Assembly (NCBI RefSeq): GCF_047663525.1 | Contig: NC_092602.1 | Location: 4,471,501 to 4,535,500 of the forward strand | Source: Anas platyrhynchos | Taxonomy: Eukaryota > Chordata > Aves > Anseriformes > Anatidae | Reading direction: 5' to 3' | DNA: 64,000 nucleotides | Part shown: one piece after another, positions 9,371-20,597 of the stretch | Position numbering within the stretch: position 1 is the stretch's first letter | Layout of the letters: each line of letters begins with the position of its first letter | Notes under the pieces: generated by a model | Databases searched by the model: none | What the model saw: only the letters and a program-made list of their open reading frames with translations | Told to the model about the DNA's origin: nothing | Translations under genes and position numbers: made by a program

Positions 9371-12120
9371 AGAATACGTAAGCCAGCTTGAAGTTTAAAT
9401 TAAAATAATATAAAAAAGAAATATTGAAAACTAACCTGAAAGTAATTGTTCTTGAGAATTTACACTCCTCTTTTATTTCCCCTTATTTTGATCTGCCAAA
9501 GAAATAGTCAATCTTCCAAAATCTGATACGCTGATAGTACAGAGAGGAGAGAGAGGCTGGAACTCAAATCTCAGCTGGGAAACTTTCTATCTTCCTTTAT
9601 GACCAGCTGTATTTAAATACAAGATCAAAGAATCACAGCAGATATTAAGCTGAAGGCAGTACAGCCATTTAAGCGGGGGCTGCTGCCCTTGGGGAGCAGA
9701 GGCGTAGGTAGAAGCAACCACACTTACCCCTTGATCTCCAGCTGTGGAGGGAAACCCTCAGAAAGGGGATTAAGAGGGAGCAAACAGCCCACTACCCTTT
9801 CTGTCATCCTCAGACTCCCAGAGAGAGAAGCTACAGGGAAACTGGAGTCTTCTCCCTGGCCCAGCACACATTTAATTAGTTAACAGAACGAATCCAAGCC
9901 AGCAGCAGCTGCTGGGTTTCAGTTGCTGCTTTAGAACCTCATCCATGGCAGGTTCTGTCCTTTTGCAACCCTTCCAGCCTGGGACAGAGAGAGGCTCTGC
10001 TGTGTTCTTGTCTCAGCTCAGGCTTTCACCCTCTGGGCAATGCCTTATTTCTGACCCTGCCCAAGGTATGCTGGACACCCACCTCCCTCTTTCCCTCTCA
10101 CATCAATGTCATTTTAAATGTGTGTTGCTGCAAGCTGCCTCCTTGCTCTAACAAGATGAGAGCTCTCCTCCTTCTCACTCACATCGCCCTACTGAAACCA
10201 ACAGCACTCCCTGTGGCCTGGCACGTCTCAGGGACCTCAGCTCTCCACCACTGGCACAAGCTGCCCGCAGCCCCCCAAGGCTGTGTGGGGTCCCTGCTCC
10301 AGATTTGCTCCTGGGACCTGCCTAGGCTGCCAGCTTTCCTGCAGCTCCTCAGCCCTGTGCTATTGTGGGCCAGGGGAACCTGAGTAAGGTTGGTTCTGGG
10401 ATGCAGTGCTCTGGTTTTGGCTGCCTCCCACCTGAAGAAGATGCCTGAGGATTCAGCATGGATGCTCTGAAGGCACCAGAGCCGCTGCCTTTGACACCCA
10501 GGAACCTGCTTCAGCTCTCAAGACTGGGAATGGGTTTCTGACTTGGGCACTTGAGGACACCCATGTTTGGGAGCCAGGAGCCCCTTTATCCACCCTCAGA
10601 GGCACTCAGCTTGGGAAGCATTTTCTCAGCAAGCACCCACGTATGCTGCAGACACCTACAACACAGCTGCTTGTAGGGGAGGTGCCGCCGGGCTTCTGCA
10701 AGCACCAAATGATCGGCATGAGTCCCAGGAACAAGCAAGGCTTCATGCGGTGCCATTCGCAGCTCAGCAGGACCCACATAGCCACCAGGAATGGGAGCAG
10801 CGCAGTTCGTGCTGCAGGGCAGGGCGCTTGCTGCCCCTGGGAGCAGTGGCACTACAGATTCCCCAGGAGACTGCCATGGGAGAAACAGCTGGACATGGAC
10901 ATGGACATGCAGCTGAGGCTGGCCTAACCAGCAAACTGGAGAGGGTGAGCATGGATAAAAAACACCAGCAAAACAGTTGGCAATAAATTAATATTAATGC
11001 AGCATTCCCTAGGCTTCCCCTAACTAACCAGCCATGAATGAATGGCACCTATAGTAAACCTTTTGTAAGCAACCCATTGCCTGCAGGGACCACCCCAAAG
11101 CACCTCCAAACAGGCTGCCTACCTTCCTGCTCTGTTGCTAATAGAAGCGATGATTTTTGCTGATCTCTTGAGTGGTCTTGAGGGACCAGCAAAAGGTTCC
11201 TTGAACAGATTTCACAGGACTGGCAAAGACAAAACTGTAAAGATTTTACTGCCAGTTCCTGAATTCAGAGCTGTATCTGCCTGCTAACATGAAATCTGCA
11301 GCACATCTAGAGTGGCCTGTTGTTGTCTGGGATTCTTCTGTCCTTAAAGCCTGTGCTCATCTACATGCACAGAGCTCTGTGGCCTGTCTAAGCTCAGCTG
11401 CCTTCTCAGCAAGGCTCAGAAAAAAAACATTCCAGAACCAATGGCACCACCTAAGGTGATGAGGCTACTTGTTACAGCTGTTTGTTGCTTCCAAAGGTCA
11501 GTGGCCACGTATCCACCCCAAGACCTTTGGGAAATCTGCCTCTCTAGCTCTTTGAGACAGTGTTGATTGCACTTGTACAAAGCAAATATTTTTTATTGTT
11601 GCTGCTACAAAAAATTGGACTCGGCACCTTGTAGAGAGGTAGGTAGGGGAGCTCCTTTTCTGGGGAAGAGGTTGTCTCATATTGTGGCTGTAGCAGTCCC
11701 AAACCCAGACAAACTCAGGCTGTGCCCGTGTGTCAGACCGTGGTAGTGCAAGGAAGAGCTTCGGAGTTCACTCCAGTGGGAGCAGAGCTGGGGTCCTGCC
11801 TGTGCTTTATGCAGTTTTGGGGACAACAAAACGGCAGGAGTAATGGGAAACCTGTACCACTTCTTCTCTGGCAAGCTTTGCTCCCCAGGCTTCTCTTTTC
11901 CTACTTTCCTCAGGAGATGGGTTTTCTCAGAAGACACCAGCTCTCTGATTTCTAAGGACTAAAACTCCTGAAGCCTGCTGGAGAGCTCGCGTGCATCGTA
12001 AGCTCCTTGCAAGGCTGCTCCCAAGGAGTGACTGACTCACCAGCCCCCTGCCCACCTGGGGCTGCCGCAGCATCGCAGCAGAAAGGTCTCAGGCTGCCTT
12101 GTGGGTGCCAAAGTTAGCTC

Positions 12121-12140
12121 TGCGCGTGTGCGTGCACGCG
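12121..12140. other. 20-bp alternating pyrimidine-purine tract (Z-DNA candidate)
   Basis: All 20 positions alternate pyrimidine and purine, being CG, TG and CA steps such as TGCGCGTGTG. Such tracts favour left-handed DNA under negative supercoiling. It lies in a local cluster of CpGs in otherwise CpG-poor sequence. Confidence 0.6.
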
Positions 12141-12881
12141 GGTAGGCATTCCTCTGGCCATATGGTGGGACGTGCCTGCTGAATGGACATACCCACACCA
12201 TTTCTCCCTGCTTCTTTATAGCAGAGAAAGCAGAGGGTTTTGGAACTAAATGAAGTTGTAGGCCAAACTGAGGAACCCTGGAGCTTCCTCCAGAAAATAA
12301 AGGCAAAGAACCTGCTTTATGACTGATGTATTATCTCTGTTCTCCTCATGGGGTAAGGTGTTGTGCCTATTCACTTCAAGGTGGAACAGGACTTTTGTGC
12401 TATCAGCAGAGGATGGATGAGAGAATGGGGATTGTTCTCAGAGCATCCAGAAAATTTTCTTCTGCCCCTGTGTTAAGATGCAGTAAATGAGATATGATCC
12501 TGATGGGACAGGTTGGGCCTTGTGAAGGGAGGATAACTTTGAGCCTGCAGCATGGGGTTGGTCAGGAGGGGCTGTGCTCTCTTTCTTTTGGTGTAGTGAT
12601 GTGACTGTCATTGCCCATTTCCTGACTCAGGTTATTCCTATTTTAACACTTAAGAATATTTCCCATATCACAGGGATTAACCATGGCTATTTGGAAGGGA
12701 TTCAGGGTATAAAGAAAGCACTTTAAACTTTTGAGCCAACCCTGGGTAGCCAGGAAGAACAGTAGGATATGAGAAACACTATGGGTTAACCATCCAGGGT
12801 GGAGGCGGACATCTCTGTGTTAGCAGGTTGCAGCCTGTGCAAGGTAACCATTCATAAATGAGCTCTCGAGTATTATTTGCA

Positions 12882-12910
12882 GAAAAACAAACAAACAAAC
12901 AAAAATAAAA
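12882..12910. repeat. AAAC-rich simple repeat
   Basis: About 4 copies of AAAC flanked by A-rich sequence. Confidence 0.75.
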
Positions 12911-12939
12911 CAGCCTCTAGCTATCCCTGAACAGGTTTT

Positions 12940-13860
12940 TGCTTCAAGCCAGTATCTCTTAGGCAGAATGCTTTAATTTAGAATTTTCACTGTTGGTGAA
13001 TCCCCCAGAATCCTTGGTAAATTAGTTCCAAATCTCAGTTTTAAGACTTCTGTGCCCTATTGCTAGTTTCAACGCGGCAACACTTTGTATCTTGTTAGAT
13101 CTTTGCTGGTTTGAAGAGCTCTGGTATATCGGATTTCCATTCTCTGAGCAGGCAATTGCAGATAATGATCAAGTCACTCTTGACCTTCTCCATGATAAAT
13201 GAAACAGAGGGAGACTCCATGACCAATTCTTGTGGTTCCCTCCAGCACCTTCTCCAGTTTATCGCTGTGCTTCAGGCATGGGCCATGCTATTTTAGCAGT
13301 GATACCACCAGTGATAAACTCAGAAGCACAGATTCTTTACTCGTATTTGATAATTCAGAGATGTCATTTGCCTCTTTAGCATGATATATAGAAATCACTC
13401 CCAATGAATTGCCTGCCATTTAGTTATTTTTAGTTAATTCAGTTAATTTAGTTACCCCCAACTTTTTCTTAATTGTTGGAATGACCCCCACCCTCACTCC
13501 TCCACATACCAGTCTGAATTATTCATTCCTAGGTTGGTGGTTTCACATCTGGACATTTCTCAGGTTCAATTCCATATTTTCCAGAGTGTTTTGGGTATTA
13601 ACCCATCCTTTGCTGTGTTTAATCAGCCCTTCTAGTCTGCCTGCTGACTGCATATCTTGTCAATGATCTTGTTACTCTCTTCTCCAGGTTATTGTTAAAA
13701 ACATTAACTGATGTATGGCCAAGAGCCAATACCTTTATCAGCCCTTGGGAAACATCCCCGCTGTGTCACACAAAAGGTGTGACACAGCAGGGCACATTTA
13801 CATTTTGAAACCTTGCACAAGAAGCAGGCTTATCCATTCAGTATACACTCCATTCATTTT
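12940..13860 (-). mobile_element. Old CR1/L3-like LINE fragment (antisense)
   Basis: The plus strand shows antisense landmarks of an old CR1-superfamily LINE, in order. First is ATGATCAAGTCACTCTTGACC at about 13166, matching the family's GATCAAGTCACCCCTTAACC block. Next is TCCCTCCAGCACCTTCTCCAG at about 13238. Later is a block around 13660-13760 with CTTGTCAATGATCTTG and CCCTTGGGAAACATCCCC. The latter is the antisense of the reverse transcriptase region that in better-preserved copies reads CTGGGGAACACC. The element's own 3' end is to the left. It is heavily diverged and has no coding capacity. A perfect hairpin at 13760-13788 lies inside it. The outer limits are approximate. Confidence 0.68.
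13760..13788. repeat. Perfect 12-bp inverted repeat, 5-nt loop
   Basis: GCTGTGTCACAC (13760-13771) and GTGTGACACAGC (13777-13788) are exact reverse complements separated by AAAAG. Beyond one mismatch the arms pair for three more bases, CCC with GGG. No terminator or miRNA context is visible. Confidence 0.85.
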
Positions 13861-15829
13861 CTGAGGCTCCTTTCAGAAACGTGGAGCAATTGTGGCTCCA
13901 AGGCATCCTCTGACAATGCTGTGAGACATAAAAGAATGATGTGACCCCCCTCTGCTCTGGCATGCCTCTTCTGCTCCATGACTTGACTGTCATCCTGCTG
14001 TGTGTCCACCAAGGGAGAAAAGCCATTTGGGAGAACACGGGGATAGGAAGCAGGGGTGTTTGATCATCCCGTGACACGTCTCCATCTGAACATGTGGTTC
14101 TGACTCCAAGAAAGCAAGTGGGAGAAAATCTCATAATGGGAGATTCAAATACCTTCTGGGATGAGAGCAGGGAGGCCTCCTGCCCTGGGTTCTCTGCTCC
14201 TCTAAGGCACTTGTCATCAAAAGCAAGCAGGCTTAGACATCATCAGGCAACAACAAAGGTCACAACTGCAATCTCTCCCACTCTGAGTGAGGAACTCTAC
14301 TGGTTTTGTTCTAATTTAAAGTATGCTATTGGGAATCTGTGGGATTTGCCTTTGGCTTCAGTCTTACTAGCCCATTTTACAATAAAATTAAGGACTTGTA
14401 ATAGAAAAGATCCAAATGCTCCTGCCGCTCACAGAAGCAGACCTCTTTCTGAAAACAGCAGGAAATCCCTGTTCATTCTTGCAAGCTCTAACCCAGCCAT
14501 ATTTGCTGTGCGTCTTGCGTGCAAAAGGTTAATATCATCGTGGTTGTCATCAATACTTCATGAGCTTGACTGGCCTTCGGCTTGGCAGGGAAAGAGCCAT
14601 GCCAGAGTTGTGGGAAACAAGCACACAAACATTCCCATGTATGTTTTGGGAGAACAGGAGAAAGTTTTCCTCTGCTCACTCGGAGGACAGCTTTATTTTT
14701 GAGCTGGTGATAAGATGAAACCCAGTGATATAGCAACAAACACTACAGCCAAAGGATTCTCTCTGCCACCACAAAGTCACAGAGCCAAGCAGTATTATTT
14801 CAGTAGCAGGGCCATACAGCAGCCCAGGCTGGACACCTCCTGCTTGGCTGGTTTCCATCATCCCAGCAGGTGTCTGAGGCTCACACGTGCCATTATAGGG
14901 CCTTGGCTACCCAAGTCAAAGTAGCTTGCATAAGTCTTGTGCCCTACTTTATATTTGCCACTTAATTTTCTAGACAACACAAAGCAGATAAAACCTTGCA
15001 TATTCCCTGCATGGATGCATGCATGCAGGCACACAGTGTGTGCTGTGAGATTACCTCTGGGCTTGGCTACTCATCATTCACCTACAACATCCCCCACACA
15101 CTCTTGTGTACCCGTATGGAGCACTCTTGCCTTGATCTGATTTGATGACACATCCTGTTCTTTGATGACAACTGTGAGTTATCACTCATCTGAGGTGCTA
15201 TATGGAAGCTGTTGGCTCTGAAGCACTTCCTGGGGTCCTTGTTACCTGGCCCGGTGCCTGTGGCTTGATACAGAGCCATTAAGGGGAAATTGCCCCAGGT
15301 TTAAGCTTTGACTGTCCCTGTTTCGGAATTTCACATGGTTCCCTGCATCATGTTTGGATCTCACGGCTCTTTGGATTTCTCTTCCTTCAGGAAAGGCAGG
15401 AAGACAGGGTCCCTGATGACCACAGTTCAGAGCTCTGACTCTGAGGTTTCCAAATTGTGTGCAGATTTGCTTGAAATATTTGAAGAGAGCACTGTCAGAG
15501 AGTCATTGAAAAGGATTTCCTTGACCAGCCAAGGAAAACTGGCAGAACTTCCTCAGCAAGTATCAGAAGATCAGCTGTTGTCCAGTGGCTGATTCTGAAG
15601 ATCAGGGTCAGCCTGGGTGCAGCAGGGCTGGCCACTTATGTAGGTGGGTGGAGGATGGGGAGACAGAGCTGTCTGAGATCAGCCTCCAGCTCAGGAAGTT
15701 CTTGAGAAGTTTGAAGCTTTTTGCAGGAGGAGGAGGGTTTCAGGAAAGTGTCAAGAGAACATGAGATCATATCATTGCATTTATTTATATACCAAACCCG
15801 GCATCTGCTGCGCCCAAGCTCGCTGCAGT
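13861..15829. other. Non-coding DNA, no supported gene
   Basis: The longest open plus frame of the window (202 codons, 14094-14702) is here. It has no recognisable domain, no low-complexity or repeat explanation, and its start has no strong Kozak context. Without homology or splice evidence I treat it as chance. A GCAT-rich motif lies near 15010-15027. Confidence 0.4.
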
Positions 15830-16560
15830 CCTCAGCATTAAACATTTCATTAGCCCACAGCCCCTCTGGCAGCGCTCACACCCGCACACAGGCTGTTTAG
15901 CAGCCAATCCATCCATTTAATTTCTCATTAAACTTTAGATGTAATGAATTTTTTAGTGGTCAAATGGATAAAGCAGTTAAAATTAAAAATGGCTGGATAG
16001 CAAAGGTTTGGCCTTTGCTATTTTCAGCCTTTAACGATATTGTGGTGAAGCCAAGAAGTGCCTGTGCTTGCTTGCTGGGTGAGCAGGTCTCTTCTGGGGG
16101 AGGTTCTTTGAAAATACCATCCTTCCAGCATGAGCCAAAGGCTTTGATCTGAGGAGGGAAAGCCAGGGAATAGTCAGTCCCATCAACGAATATTTTGTAG
16201 AAGAAAATGTTGGGAATCTTTAAAGGGACGGTTTTAATTTTTTTTTCAGGTGAATATTTGCAGTTTTGTTAAGATAATTATGTGGAAAATAAATAGCCAC
16301 CACCTACCTTTAGTCAAACTGACAGATCTTTAGATGATTAACAGCTGCTACCATTTTAATTAGCCGAAAAACAATATTTATGAGTCCTAGACAGAAGACT
16401 GGTTTATGTCTGTGCACAAAATCTAATGGACGTCCACCAGCATTCCCTGTGTCACTCTGTACATCCGAGGTCATCATTCAGACAGAGGCGTCAGCATCAC
16501 AAGTCTGATGTGTCACTGCCACATTTCAGCTCATAGAGGGCACGGCACAAATAAGGGAGT
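15830..16560. promoter_or_regulatory. Candidate conserved non-coding element
   Basis: A repeat-free AT-rich block. It contains TCCATTTAATTTCTCATTAAAC at about 15911-15932, AAGATAATTATG at about 16271, GATGATTAACAGCTGCT near 16334 (homeodomain-like site next to an E-box CAGCTG) and AAACAATATTTATGAG at about 16369 (SOX-like). Clustered homeodomain, E-box and SOX-type sites without repeats or open frames suggest an enhancer. This rests on composition only. Confidence 0.3.
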
Positions 16561-17656
16561 TTGCTGTGGGACATCTGTTACTGTTGTGCCTTTGCTTTTG
16601 GCAGGAAACCCTCTATGGGAATCAGTCTCATGAGCTTTCCCAGCAGCTTGTGGGTGTGGAGTTGAGCCTGAAGGCAGCTCTGCCCTTCATAGAGCAGGAG
16701 ACCCAAGACAACAGCTTTGTGTATGGCACAACACCAACACGGCAATGAGCCTTCATCCTCCCTTGAAACATGGTGTCACCCAGCCCTGACACTCTGACAG
16801 GGAAGTGGCAACAAGTTTGGGTTTCAGATCCAGATAGAAACATCTCCCTGCGGGTGTCCACATGCAGCTCCTTGGGAGGTGCTCAGTGGCATCTGGAGGG
16901 CAGTTCGTCTTGAATTCAATGCTGGCTGTATTGCTCTCACTGACTCCAAATCTCCGGTGCCTACCACTCAAGTAGGCCCCAGCTCATGGAGAGATGGCTA
17001 TACATTGGGATTTTAATTTTTAGCAAGGTCCTTCCTCCAGCTCTGTGGTGCTAATCACTGATCGGACTCTCAGCAGTGCCTAGCACTGGAGGGCATAATC
17101 TACATTTGGGGTTAGGAGGGTATGATAAGACCAGGCTTATCCCAAAGAAGCCAAAAGCAAAGGAGGAGGAGGAGGAAGGAGAGACCTGGAGGTTTGCCCT
17201 GGAGGATGTAAGAACATGTGGAAGCAGAGGCAGATGAGAGCAAAGAGGTGCTAGCAACCTGGGCAGGTGCTAGAGGAGAGCAACATCATGCAGAGGACTT
17301 TAGTAGACTATTAGGACCCAGAAGGTATGAGGAGTAAGGTAAAAGGGCATCAGAAAGGGTGAAAACTGCCCGTCCTGTAGGACCATGCACTGGTGTATAC
17401 CAAGTATACCCGTGTAGTGGTATACTGAGATGGAGATTGGGGGTGAAGGCTGAGAGATGGGATGGATGGGAACATGGCAGTGCATGCAGAGGGGTGAGGT
17501 GGAAAGCTGAGCAGTGGGAGTCAGGATGAATGAGGGAGTAACCTGCAAATGTGGGGAGGGAATAGAGGTGTTTATGAAAGCAAATGAGGTGGTGCAAAAA
17601 AAGACCGCTGAGTCTCTCTCCCTTTTGTTGTACTCTGTCAGCTTCTCTTTATAATT

Positions 17657-17659
<3 letters not shown>

Positions 17660-17696
<37 letters not shown>
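17660..17696. repeat. poly(T) run, 37 nt
   Basis: The longest homopolymer in the window. There is no CR1, LTR or retrocopy feature on either side. Confidence 0.85.
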
Positions 17697-17699
<3 letters not shown>

Positions 17700-18597
17700 A
17701 ATAAGAACCAGGCCCAAAGTTATCATAGCAAGGAAGAAAAAAAATAAATGTGTTAACAAGTCTCTATCTTCAGGGTAGAGGCTCATGCCTAGTCATCTGG
17801 GACAGGAAGAAATCAATCTGTTCTGATGATATAGATTTGCACTCTGCAATGTATATCGGGCTTCAGGTCTTCCTGCATAATACCCAGTAGGACTCACTTC
17901 CAGGAGCTAGACTTTCTGGACTGTTGTTTTCTTAGAAATCACTGTATTGTGCTTCTTATTATTATTTCTTATATGCTTTGTCTTCAGGAGTCAGGCTATA
18001 TTAGGCATCGGCAACATTTGCCTCCCAGTAGGTGAGGCTGTCCATCAGTGCGTAAGGTGCCTCGCAGGCACCTCTGAGTGTCTCAGCAGGTGGCTCTGTG
18101 CCCAGACTATGGCTGTTTTCCAGCACCGCCAGTTTGATAATTTACAGAAATGCAGATCTTCATTCCTGTGAGCAAAGGGTCTAATAAATAAATCAATAGA
18201 GAAGTGCAAGGCATGAATTATCCAGCGGCCCCAGGCTAGCCACAGTTGATCGATTGGAGGCCATCACCTGCCCAGGCTTGGCCAGCCCAGGGTGGGAGTC
18301 CCTGGCACCAAAGGACTCTCCCACATCAATCACAGAGCTCAAGCCCAGGAAGCCCTGGCATGCAGAAGAGAGAAAACATCAAAAGGACACGTTGACACAT
18401 ACTTAACATTCTATATGTTTTGTGTAAAATAGCAGAAAGGAAAATTTTAAAATATTCATCTCCGGGGAAAGGCAACTGTGTGGGTAAAAAGCTCCTGGTG
18501 CACAGGGAAGGCGGGAGGAGATGAGGACTGACGTACATCTCCTTTGACTAGTGAAGGAGACAGCAGGCAATTCCCAAGAGCTCCTGGGGTGCCTAGC

Positions 18598-18623
18598 GGG
18601 TGCTGGGGGCTAGGGGAGCTGGG
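18598..18623 (+). other. G-quadruplex motif
   Basis: Four G tracts of 3, 5, 4 and 3 are separated by loops of 4, 3 and 4 nt (TGCT, CTA, AGCT). This satisfies the G3+N1-7 rule on the plus strand. No promoter or gene is recognised beside it. Confidence 0.7.
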
Positions 18624-19499
18624 AGAGAGCCTGCAAGCTCCCCCTGCCAGACAGCCACATCTGGTAACTCCTGCCGAGGTGCAGCAATGTCACCTCCCAG
18701 GATGGAATCACAAGTCCCATTGTGGGTGAGGTTCTTGTTAAGGTGCCAAAGGCTGGAGTCCTGCTAGGAAGTGTAGTTATCAGGTTTTGTTTTGTAGAGG
18801 AACGTTATAAGCCTCTGGCCATGGAGAAGTTTGAAATTACTATCACAGCACAACTCAAAGCTTTGGAAACTGGTTGATAAATCATCAGTATATATTATTT
18901 TTATTTATTTATATTTCCACAGTATTCTCTTGCTTAGCCAGCCCCAAGACTGGGGGGCAAATGTAGGGAGGGAGAGTGTCTGGGTTTTAATATTTGGCCA
19001 ATGATGCAGATATGCAAAGGCTGAGAGGACTGCTTCACAACTCCTGACTGAAGGAGCAGAATCAGTAGTGGGTGCACACAGGCATCCACTCAACAGCCTA
19101 AATAGCTGTATTGGTTTTCCCTTCCTATGCAGCAACACCGGGGACCCATGAGAGCAGTACCAAACCTATCCCCAAACTCCAAATTCATCCTTCAATATTG
19201 TTGTTTACTATTAACCTTCGATTAATGCAGTCCCTTGCTAGGTTGTATCATCAGAGATCACTGCATGCCCTGCTCTAGATCAGACTGGAGAGTTTCACTG
19301 CTACTCCCTTCTCCTGAAGAGCTCAAAAGCTCCCTGTGCTGTGAGAGGTGTCAAGCTGTGGAGGTCCATATTCACTTTTTCCTTTCCCCAGACTTCCCAT
19401 GAATGAGACTTTTAGTCCCAGATGTGTTTGTGGATATTAAAGATCTCTCTTTTTTTTCTGGGCACAAAGCTGTGCAGCTCAGACAGGGGTTCACAGAAG

Positions 19500-19753
19500 C
19501 ACATCCCGTGGGTAGATTTAGATTAGACATCAGTCAGAAATTCCTTACTCTGAGGGTGGTGAGGCACTGGAACAGACTGCCCAGAGAAGCTGTGGATGCC
19601 CCATCCCTGGAGGTTTCAAGACCAGGCTGGACAGGCCTTTGAGCAACCTGGTCTAGTGGGAGGTGTCCCTGCCCATGGCAGGGGGTTGGAACTGCATGGT
19701 CTTTAAGGTCTCTTCTGACTCAAACCATTCTACAATTCTGCGATCCTATGAAA
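19500..19753 (+). mobile_element. CR1 LINE 3' end
   Basis: Well-preserved avian CR1 3' end. It has TTCCTTACTCTGAGGGTGG at about 19541, GGCACTGGAACAGACTGCCC at 19563, CATCCCTGGAGGTTTCAAG at 19603, GGCTGGACAGGCCTTTGAGC at 19625, and a tail of CAATTCTGCGATCCTATG at 19733-19750. The tail corresponds to the short terminal repeat typical of CR1. It is 5' truncated and begins in what was the end of ORF2 or the 3' UTR. It is one of the least diverged CR1 pieces in the window. Confidence 0.95.
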
Positions 19754-20569
19754 GCTGCTCTGACCATCTCCTGGATTGCTCCAGCTGCTGTCAGGTCCTT
19801 TTACACCCACGCTGTCCATATCTATGTCCCAGAATAGCTTCTACACTTTACCCTGGACCTTAATGACAATTTCTCTGGTCCCTGTCTTCTCTGGTTGGAG
19901 AGCTTCAATCCCAGCCCAGGGGCCTCCTCCTGTTCCTTTACTATATAGTAGATCCCTGACTGGTCCAGACCCAATGGGAATGTAGTAACTGCAGTAAGGA
20001 GACCTGGCAGTAAGAGATGACAAATGCTGGGAGGAAGATTTTGGAGGGGTGTGCTGTGTGCACACAAGAGAGCAGGAACGAGGACAACTTCCTAGGGTTG
20101 AAGCCTGAACAGCAGTGTCTCTCTGGAGATTTTGGGGTGGAGCTGCTCACTGGAAGTGGAGAACCATGCACTGAGGAGTGGGGTGGAGAGACTGAGGCAG
20201 CAGCTGTACAGGATGGTTGTCAGGCACTGACACTACTAAAGCAGCACTTCTGTTTAGTCAGAGAGTAACATCTCATTTTCCAAAACATTTCCATTTTCAT
20301 TCTGTTTTATTTTCAGTGAAAAATGTGAAAACTGTAATATAAGGTTTCCCATGGAGGTTTCCCATTTTGACAAAAAATCAATTTTCCTTTGTGCAGATAT
20401 TTTTAAAAAAACACTTCTGCCTGCTGTATGAGGAATGAAGAGCATCAACCACATTTAGGGGAGGGAGGGTCATGCCATGGTGTGCAGTGATTCTCAGAGA
20501 TGCCTGGGCTTGTAACAGAAAACATCTGCTTTGGGCAACCTGGGCAGCATTGTGGCTAGAGTAGCTGAT

Positions 20570-20597
20570 GTGAGGGGGGATTCATCACCCCCCTCAC
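20570..20597. repeat. 10-bp G/C inverted repeat, 8-nt loop
   Basis: GTGAGGGGGG (20570-20579) and CCCCCCTCAC (20588-20597) are exact reverse complements around ATTCATCA. The stem contains a six-base G run facing a six-base C run. Confidence 0.85.

Larger units (their letters stand above)
9371..12939. other. Non-coding DNA, no supported gene
   Basis: 10370-10990 is GC-rich, with several overlapping open frames on both strands, the longest being 139 codons at 10567-10986 plus. None matches a family I know. A short GGACAT tandem hexamer lies at about 10893-10910. A Z-DNA-type tract lies at 12121-12140 within a small CpG cluster (11988-12172). An AAAC-rich simple repeat lies at 12882-12910. The rest holds nothing I recognise. 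Confidence 0.45.
16561..19499. other. Non-coding DNA, no gene seen
   Basis: A purine-rich GGA simple stretch lies at about 17161-17180. A 37-nt poly(T) run is at 17660-17696 and a G-quadruplex motif at 18598-18623, both listed separately. Open minus frames at 17286-17597 arise from purine-rich plus-strand sequence, which has few stop codons when read as pyrimidines on the minus strand. I recognise no gene. Confidence 0.45.

Noticed and set aside
13561-13580. AGGTTCAATTCC, similar to a tRNA T-loop
   Set aside because: No acceptor stem, D-arm or anticodon arm can be built around it, and it lies inside an old CR1.
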